A stretch of 10,049 nucleotides of DNA from Clostridia bacterium (GTDB taxonomy: Bacteria > Bacillota_A > Clostridia > Oscillospirales > Butyricicoccaceae), in NCBI GenBank assembly GCA_017421885.1, contig JAFOHJ010000110.1, forward strand, positions 1 to 10,049, in the 5' to 3' direction. Positions within the stretch are counted from its first letter, which is position 1. Each line of letters starts with the position of its first letter. The position numbers and the translations under genes were made by a program. Positions 6,037-10,049 of this stretch are shown here, in pieces. The notes under the pieces are model-generated. The model saw nothing but the letters and a program-made list of their open reading frames with translations, was not told where the DNA came from and did not search any database.

Positions 6037-6771
6037 TCAGAGATCTCTGCAGGCGAACTCAAGCGCTTCGCCTATGCTGCCCTCGATAAGAAGGTCGGCC
6101 CTGCGGTCATAAGGCGTGGGTGACTTATTGATAATGACCAGTGTGTCGCCTCCGAAATAGTCGATCAGCCCTGCCGCAGGATAAACACTCAGCGATGTGC
6201 CGCCGATGATCAGCATATCGGCCTCTTCCAGCGCATTGATGCTTTTCTGAATTATTTTCTGGTTGAGCGATTCTTCATAAAGCACAACATCGGGCTTGAT
6301 GAAGCCGCCACAGTCGCATCTGGGCACGCCCTTCATCCTCTCGATGTCTTCCCTGCTGTAAAATGTGCGGCAGCGCATACAGTAATTACGCTCGACACTG
6401 CCGTGGAGCTCATAAACATTGCGGCTTCCGGCAACCTGATGCAGGCCGTCGATATTCTGGGTTATAACAGCCGTAAGTTTGCCCTTCTCCTCAAGCTCTG
6501 CCAAAGCTATATGGGCGCGCGAAGGCTCGACCCCTTTTACCAGTATCCTTTCGCGGTAGAAACGGAAGAACTCCTCTTTATCATAATCAAAAATCGTTCT
6601 TGACAGCAGTTCTTCTGGCGAATAAGCATAATCATACTCCTGATTGTAAAGGCCGTCCTTACTTCTGAAATCGGGGATGCCCGATTCGGTGCTGACACCG
6701 GCACCGCCAAAGAAAACGATCCTCTTTTTCTGCTTCACAAGGGCTTTGAGTCTTTCAAGTTTATCTTTCAT
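6037..6771 (-). CDS. cobB: Sirtuin (Sir2 family NAD-dependent protein deacylase)
   Basis: Full-length sirtuin of 244 residues, removing acyl groups from lysines using NAD+. Diagnostic parts are the NAD-binding loop GAGVSTESGIPDFRS (23-37), QNIDGLH (105-111) with Asn106 and Asp108, the catalytic His123 in ELHG, and a zinc ribbon with CMRC (131-134) and CDC (152-154). The C-terminal Rossmann part has VVLYEE (162-167), GGTSLSVYPAAGLI (190-203) and IINKSPTP (213-220). The opening VFFGGAGVS, with Gly where many sirtuins have Thr, is common in Firmicute members. The start is ATG 6771, with AAGGGAG 6 bases upstream. It is the first gene of a block with DUF5131 and sfsA. It is divergent from a GNAT acetyltransferase only 80 bases away, suggesting opposing action on shared targets. 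The symbol is by family convention; substrate preference cannot be read from the sequence. Confidence 0.96.
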   Translation of the reverse strand: MKDKLERLKALVKQKKRIVFFGGAGVSTESGIPDFRSKDGLYNQEYDYAYSPEELLSRTIFDYDKEEFFRFYRERILVKGVEPSRAHIALAELEEKGKLTAVITQNIDGLHQVAGSRNVYELHGSVERNYCMRCRTFYSREDIERMKGVPRCDCGGFIKPDVVLYEESLNQKIIQKSINALEEADMLIIGGTSLSVYPAAGLIDYFGGDTLVIINKSPTPYDRRADLLIEGSIGEALEFACRDL

Positions 6772-6788
6772 TCTATGCTCCCTTCAAG

Positions 6789-6828
6789 TTGACAATAAAA
6801 TGGCATGGTGCTAAAGTATATGTATACT
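6789..6828 (+). promoter_or_regulatory. Promoter region of the GNAT gene (two candidate pairs)
   Basis: Two overlapping sigma-A candidates face the GNAT gene. One is a perfect TTGACA (6789-6794) with a 17-base spacer to TAAAGT (6812-6817, 4 of 6). The other is ATGGCA (6800-6805, 4 of 6) with a 17-base spacer to TATACT (6823-6828, 5 of 6). The second would start transcription near 6835, leaving a very short leader that still includes the AGGAGA ribosome binding site at 6839-6844. I cannot tell which is used. Confidence 0.55.
6815..6828. promoter_or_regulatory. Palindrome centred in the sirtuin/GNAT divergent promoter
   Basis: AGTATA-TG-TATACT is a perfect 6-base inverted repeat with a 2-base centre. 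It places a TATACT hexamer on each strand (plus 6823-6828, minus 6820-6815), so one site may serve as back-to-back -10 elements or as an operator shared by the two genes. The minus-strand hexamer has no good -35 at 17-18 bases, so the sirtuin promoter assignment is weak. Confidence 0.45.
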
Positions 6829-6851
6829 AATCTATAAAAGGAGAACCTATC

Positions 6852-7685
6852 ATGAGCATGACACTCCGTAAAGGCGTTATAGAAGATCTTCCTGCCCTTC
6901 TTGAGATCGAAAAGAAGGCTACTCCCAATCTGCTCTACCTCAACGATGTAAAGGAAGAGTTTTTCAACAATGAGATCGGCGAGCTGATCGTTGCCGAAGA
7001 AGACGGCCAGCCTATCGGCTTTGCCCGCTTCTCTGTCCAGTACGACGGCAGCGGCTGGCTCGAATGCCTCCGCGTCGACCCCGCCCATCAGAAAAAAGGC
7101 TGCGGCGCACTTATCTGGACACGTTTCATCGAGCTTTGCGATATTTTCAAGGCTCCCTATGTCCGTATGTATACCGGCCTCACCAACTATGCGTCGCGCG
7201 TCCTCGGTGAGAGAAACGGCCTCCATGTAGCATATCAGACACGTGAAGGCACCCTTATGCTTGAGAATGCTCCCGATGTATCGGCTGAGGGCTTTGAAAA
7301 GGCCGACTGCCACCACTGCGTCGAAGCAGCTGTTGCCCCCTATGCCGAAGGATATCACGGCTATTTCTGCACCAACCGCACCTTCTATGGCCTCGGTAAG
7401 CCTCTCTATAAGGGTCTCGCTCAGGAAGAGGTGGTCTGGAAGAAGGGCGAAAGCATGGTCACCATCGGCGCTCGTTTCCAGAAGGATAAGGGCTTGCACA
7501 TCGGCCTCATGGGCGGCGACCTTGACGAATGCGTAAAATTCGCAGTTCAGAAGTTCCGTGAAAGCGGCCTGCCCAAGCTGGTCTGCATGATCCCCTCTGA
7601 GCGCGACGATCTCCGCGCAGCCCTCGAGAAGTACGGCTTCGTATTCCCCGATGCTCAGATCATCATGCTCGAGCGTCAGTTCTGA
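6852..7685 (+). CDS. GNAT family N-acetyltransferase, two-domain
   Basis: Acetyltransferase of 277 residues. The first GNAT domain spans about 4-125, with TLRKGVIEDLPALLEIE at the start, beta strands around LIVAEEDGQPIGFARF (45-60) and WLECLRVDP (69-77), and the acetyl-CoA loop HQKKGCGALI (79-88), a fit to Q/RxxGxG/A. The C-terminal region (about 185-277) looks like a second, degenerate GNAT half ending in LRAALEKYGFVFPDAQIIMLE, without a clear acetyl-CoA loop. The middle is rich in Cys and His (CHHC near 152-155), and a metal site is possible but unproven. AGGAGA lies 7 bases before ATG 6852. The gene is alone on the plus strand, divergent from the sirtuin, and closed by the terminator at 7712-7748. 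Substrate unknown: it could be a protein lysine (making a pair with the sirtuin) or a small amine. GNAT assignment is firm. Confidence 0.92.
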   Translation: MSMTLRKGVIEDLPALLEIEKKATPNLLYLNDVKEEFFNNEIGELIVAEEDGQPIGFARFSVQYDGSGWLECLRVDPAHQKKGCGALIWTRFIELCDIFKAPYVRMYTGLTNYASRVLGERNGLHVAYQTREGTLMLENAPDVSAEGFEKADCHHCVEAAVAPYAEGYHGYFCTNRTFYGLGKPLYKGLAQEEVVWKKGESMVTIGARFQKDKGLHIGLMGGDLDECVKFAVQKFRESGLPKLVCMIPSERDDLRAALEKYGFVFPDAQIIMLERQF

Positions 7686-7711
7686 TATTTCTTACCACAT
7701 CATACCACAAA

Positions 7712-7748
7712 AGAAAGCATACCGCAAAACGGTATGCTTTCTCTTTTT
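7712..7748. terminator. Bidirectional terminator between GNAT and AI-2E transporter genes
   Basis: AGAAAGCATACCG (7712-7724) pairs perfectly over 13 bases with CGGTATGCTTTCT (7730-7742) around a CAAAA loop. On the plus strand a T-run (7744-7748) follows, 26 bases or more past the GNAT stop. On the minus strand the arm continues into TTTT after the transporter stop. The position between converging genes and the T-rich flank on both sides support use in both directions. Confidence 0.92.
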
Positions 7749-8979
7749 ATTTCTTTCTGTTTTTCTTCTTTTGGGGTTTCTGCATGGGTTCTGCCTTAAA
7801 GACCGGTCCTTCTTCTTCTTCGAACACAGGAGGTGTAGCCGAAGCCCCCTCTTCGGCGGCGCAGCCTGCCTTTGCCGCTCTGCGAGCCTCTATATCATCA
7901 CTTATAATTCGATAAGCCGCAGCAGCCAGCGGAACGCCGAGCAGCATTCCGAGAACGCCCATCACTCCGCCGCCTACCGTGATAGATGCCAGAACTATTA
8001 TTCCGGGCAGACCGATAGACGACCCTACAACGCGGGGATAGATAAGATTGCCTTCAAACTGCTGAAGTACCACGAGGAATACAATAAATCCCACCGCTTT
8101 GATGGGTGACACGGTTGCGATCATCAGGAATCCCACAATGCCTCCGATGTATGCGCCGGCCACGGGAATGAGGGCTGTAAAGCCTATAAGAGTGCCAATC
8201 ATTGTGGCATAGGGCATCGAAAGCAGCTTCATGCCAATGATACAAAGCACGCCGAGGATGACCGCCTCGACACACTGGCCGACTATGAACTTATGGAAGC
8301 AGTCATCCAGCACGAGGCAGATATATCTGACCCTGGTGCAGTGCCCAGGCTTAAGATATGTGTCCATAACGGCATTAACTGCCCTGCCGAGGCTCTCTTT
8401 GCCCGAAAGAACGTAAATCGAGAACACCAGTCCCACCACAAGTGTGACCATGAAGGAGCCGACCTGCCCCACCACCGTGACAGCTGCGTCGAATGCTCCG
8501 CCGATGCCTTGCAGAAGCTTTCCTGCTGCCTCTTTCCAGTCAATATTTCTGAGCATTTCGATCAGCTCATCGGCCTGAGTCAGTTCAACTCCGAAGTTTT
8601 CCTCAAGCAGTGCAAAACCCTTCTCCATTATTCCCGGCAGCTTCTGAATAAGCAGCTGAAGGCAGGCACCAAGCTCGGGAATGATCATTTTGCATATGAT
8701 ACCCACTATCATTACCAGCGAAACAAACGCCAGAAGAATAGCAACTATCCTCATGAGGCCTCGATGATCACAAAAAAAGCCGATTTTGGAAAGAGGATTT
8801 TCGAAATATGTCATAAGGATATTCACTATATATGCTATCACGCATCCGAGGATAAGAGGCTCGGCTGCTGTGATGGTCAGCGAGATAAGGCCCTCAGCTG
8901 CGCCCCAATAGCGCGACAGAAGAAACAGCAGCATAAGCCCCAGTGGGAACCACAGATGCTTTTTCAGTTCGTCTTTCAT
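7747..8979 (-). CDS. AI-2E family transporter (PF01594 permease)
   Basis: Integral membrane protein of 410 residues of the AI-2E/PerM family; members export autoinducer-2 or act as Na+/H+ antiporters, and the substrate here cannot be told. Hydrophobic segments lie about 11-30, 33-57, 76-101, 165-192, 236-255, 258-290, 294-310 and 324-356, with a soluble loop at about 103-160. Conserved blocks include FIVGQCVEAVILGVL (231-245), IGFTALIPVAGAYIGGIVG (265-283), QQFEGNLIYPRVVGSSIGLP (306-325) and VMGVLGMLLGVPLAA (339-353). The tail (365-410) is hydrophilic, with an acidic patch EEEE and a basic end KKKNRKK. Start: ATG 8979 is preferred, with GGGAGG 10 bases upstream. The in-frame ATG at 8988 lies only one base from that site, and a TTG at 9042 is inside the promoter. 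It is a single-gene unit, converging on the GNAT gene and divergent from the Lon-like gene. Confidence 0.93.
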   Translation of the reverse strand: MKDELKKHLWFPLGLMLLFLLSRYWGAAEGLISLTITAAEPLILGCVIAYIVNILMTYFENPLSKIGFFCDHRGLMRIVAILLAFVSLVMIVGIICKMIIPELGACLQLLIQKLPGIMEKGFALLEENFGVELTQADELIEMLRNIDWKEAAGKLLQGIGGAFDAAVTVVGQVGSFMVTLVVGLVFSIYVLSGKESLGRAVNAVMDTYLKPGHCTRVRYICLVLDDCFHKFIVGQCVEAVILGVLCIIGMKLLSMPYATMIGTLIGFTALIPVAGAYIGGIVGFLMIATVSPIKAVGFIVFLVVLQQFEGNLIYPRVVGSSIGLPGIIVLASITVGGGVMGVLGMLLGVPLAAAAYRIISDDIEARRAAKAGCAAEEGASATPPVFEEEEGPVFKAEPMQKPQKKKNRKK

Positions 8980-9015
8980 TTGATTCATTCCTCCCGAATG
9001 ATTTTCTGTGTCAAG

Positions 9016-9042
9016 ATTATATTTTTTATTAAGAAAAGTCAA
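9016..9042 (-). promoter_or_regulatory. Candidate promoter of the AI-2E transporter gene
   Basis: On the minus strand a perfect TATAAT (9021-9016) follows TTGACT (9042-9037, 5 of 6) with a 15-base spacer, shorter than optimal. The surroundings are AT-rich. Transcription would start near 9009, about 30 bases before ATG 8979. The good hexamers support it and the short spacer weakens it. Confidence 0.5.
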
Positions 9043-9100
9043 TTAACGAAATATTAAAATTATCCCGTTTGGAAATAAAGCCTCTGTTCTGGGTCATATC

Positions 9101-9137
9101 TTGTATCTTTGCCTGTTCCATATTATAATATTATAAA
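9101..9137 (+). promoter_or_regulatory. Tandem promoter candidates of the Lon-like gene
   Basis: Two overlapping sigma-A candidates precede the gene, each with a 17-base spacer. One is TTGTAT (9101-9106) with a perfect TATAAT (9124-9129). The other is TTGCCT (9109-9114) with TATAAA (9132-9137). Predicted starts are near 9136 and 9144, about 20-28 bases before ATG 9164. No heat-shock operator such as CIRCE is visible, so stress control cannot be inferred from this stretch. Confidence 0.55.
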
Positions 9138-9163
9138 ATCATCTTTTTGAAAGGAATCGGACT

Positions 9164-10049
9164 ATGAGTCAGAACGAGACTCCTACAAAATACAGCACCC
9201 TCAAGCTTCGCCTGCGCTCGCGCATAAGCGAAGACCTCTTTAATGCCATGCCCGAGGAGATCCAGGACTATCTTGCCGCCATGCCGGTGGAAGATATCAA
9301 GGAAGCCCACCTCAATGCAATGCTCAAGCTGCCCTGGACCGCCGAGCGCACCGTTCCAAAGGTTGATCTCCATGTGGCCAAGCGCACCCTCGACCGTTCT
9401 CATTATGCCATGGAAGGCGTTAAGGAAAAGGTAATGAGGTATATGGCCTGCCAGAAGCATCTGGGCAAAAGCTATGGCGCAGTCCTGCTGCTGGCAGGTC
9501 CTCCCGGTGTAGGCAAGACCTCGATAGCTCTTTCAATTGCGGCAGCGATGGGCCGCCCGTGCGTCAAGCTGTCGCTTGCCGGTGTTGCCGATGCCTATTT
9601 TCTCCGCGGTGTTCAGCAGGTGTTCCGAAATGCCCACCACGGCATGATCGTCGAGGCCGTTATCCGATCCCAGAGCTTTGGACCCGTCATTCTTCTCGAC
9701 GAGATAGACAAGATGGGCAGTTCGCAGGAGCATGGCAGACCCGAAAATGTCCTGCTTGACCTGCTCGACAGCGACCGTTCCCGTTTTGTCGACAACTTCC
9801 TCGGTGTGCCGCTCGATCTGTCCGATGCCGTCTTTATTGCCACCGCAAACGACCTCGATGTTCTATCGCCGGTGCTCAAAGACCGCCTTGATATCGTCGA
9901 GCTGCCCCCCTACAATGATGCCGACAAGGAACGCATAGTACTCGAATATGTATGGCCCAAGCTTCTGGATGAATATCAGCTTGATTCTCTCGACAAGCTG
10001 TGCGACAGCCTTGATGCTCTTGAGCATTGTATGCAGCCTCTCGAGCTTA
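9164..10049 (+). CDS. Lon-like AAA+ protease, N-terminal part (runs off window), short N-terminal domain
   Basis: The 295 visible codons give the AAA+ module of a Lon-family ATP-dependent protease. Lon hallmarks are LPWT (56-59), AKRTLDRSHYAMEGVKEKVMRY (residues 72-93, matching the Lon LDxDHYGLxxVKExI motif), Walker A GPPGVGKT (112-119), Walker B VILLDEID (175-182), sensor-1 Asn229 in ATAND, Arg241 in KDRLD, and a match to the Lon PKQLxEHGL block at PKLLDEYQL (265-273). Walker A lies at residue 112 against about 356 in E. coli Lon, so the usual roughly 300-residue substrate-binding N-domain is almost absent. The pore-loop region is divergent: SLAGVADAYFLRG for the usual SLGGVRDEAEIRG, with Phe154 in place of the conserved Tyr. 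The protease domain with its Ser-Lys dyad would lie beyond the right edge, so activity cannot be judged. The ATG at 9164 follows AAAGGA by 8 bases; no longer start is possible upstream, as promoters lie there. Confidence 0.88.
   Translation, partial: MSQNETPTKYSTLKLRLRSRISEDLFNAMPEEIQDYLAAMPVEDIKEAHLNAMLKLPWTAERTVPKVDLHVAKRTLDRSHYAMEGVKEKVMRYMACQKHLGKSYGAVLLLAGPPGVGKTSIALSIAAAMGRPCVKLSLAGVADAYFLRGVQQVFRNAHHGMIVEAVIRSQSFGPVILLDEIDKMGSSQEHGRPENVLLDLLDSDRSRFVDNFLGVPLDLSDAVFIATANDLDVLSPVLKDRLDIVELPPYNDADKERIVLEYVWPKLLDEYQLDSLDKLCDSLDALEHCMQPLEL

Noticed and set aside
6768..7499. A 243-codon minus-strand open frame opposite the GNAT gene
   Set aside because: It lies fully antisense to a clear GNAT gene, runs into the sirtuin start region, and shows no family motif.
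8979..9042. Longer AI-2E transporter starting at TTG 9042
   Set aside because: That start would place the candidate promoter inside the coding region; ATG 8979 has a GGGAGG at a workable distance and matches the family N-terminus.
1..10049. Genome-wide reassignment of TAG to an amino acid
   Set aside because: Only one internal TAG is seen. Genes in the window use TAA, TGA and TAG as stops at family-typical ends, so a local mutation or local read-through is simpler.
1..10049. tRNA, rRNA, CRISPR array, insertion sequence or prophage
   Set aside because: No tRNA-like cloverleaf, no regularly spaced repeats, no transposase and no phage structural genes were seen; DUF5131 alone does not indicate a phage.

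Overview
The window reads as ordinary chromosome from an uncultured gut-type anaerobic Firmicute, probably class Clostridia (Oscillospiraceae/Ruminococcaceae-like). This is inferred from GC near 50 %, strong AGGAGG-type ribosome binding sites, sigma-A-type promoters, GTG starts, and clostridial families such as DUF3842, an aldo/keto reductase with a ferredoxin tail, and a secreted lactocepin-like subtilase. No tRNA, rRNA, CRISPR array, insertion sequence or phage module was seen. No gene-free stretch exceeds 300 bases; the longest is about 274 bases (2678-2951), and it holds a promoter, a leader and a terminator.

Layout, left to right. (1) 1-2677, minus: a secreted S8 serine protease running off the left edge. 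An in-frame TAG (1130-1132) separates the Asp/His half from the Ser half of the catalytic triad, and the frame stays open on both sides. A perfect TTGACA/TATAAT promoter lies about 150 bases upstream, with a leader that can form two exclusive hairpins. (2) 2915-6771, minus: a five-gene colinear block. A sirtuin, a DUF5131 protein and sfsA are packed with a 1-base gap and a TAATG overlap. A second promoter follows, with a 19-bp spacer and a MerR-type dyad, ahead of an iron-sulfur aldo/keto reductase and a 17-base-overlapping DUF3842 gene. A strong stem-loop terminator closes the block. (3) 6772-6851: a short divergent control region whose central palindrome gives a TATACT hexamer on each strand. 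(4) 6852-7685, plus: a two-domain GNAT acetyltransferase, divergent from the sirtuin. (5) 7712-7748: a bidirectional terminator shared by the convergent GNAT gene and (6) the AI-2E-family transporter (7747-8979, minus). (7) 9164-10049, plus: the N-terminal part of a Lon-like AAA+ protease that lacks most of the usual N-terminal domain and runs off the right edge.

How the genes may work together (inference): the divergent sirtuin/GNAT pair could be opposing protein deacetylase and acetyltransferase, as in the acuA/acuC arrangement of Bacillus. The aldo/keto reductase and DUF3842 genes look separately inducible through a MerR-family regulator that is not encoded here. Most of the window is conventional. 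The points most worth a second look are the amber codon in the protease, the MerR-type promoter, the atypical active site of the aldo/keto reductase, and the shortened Lon-like protein.
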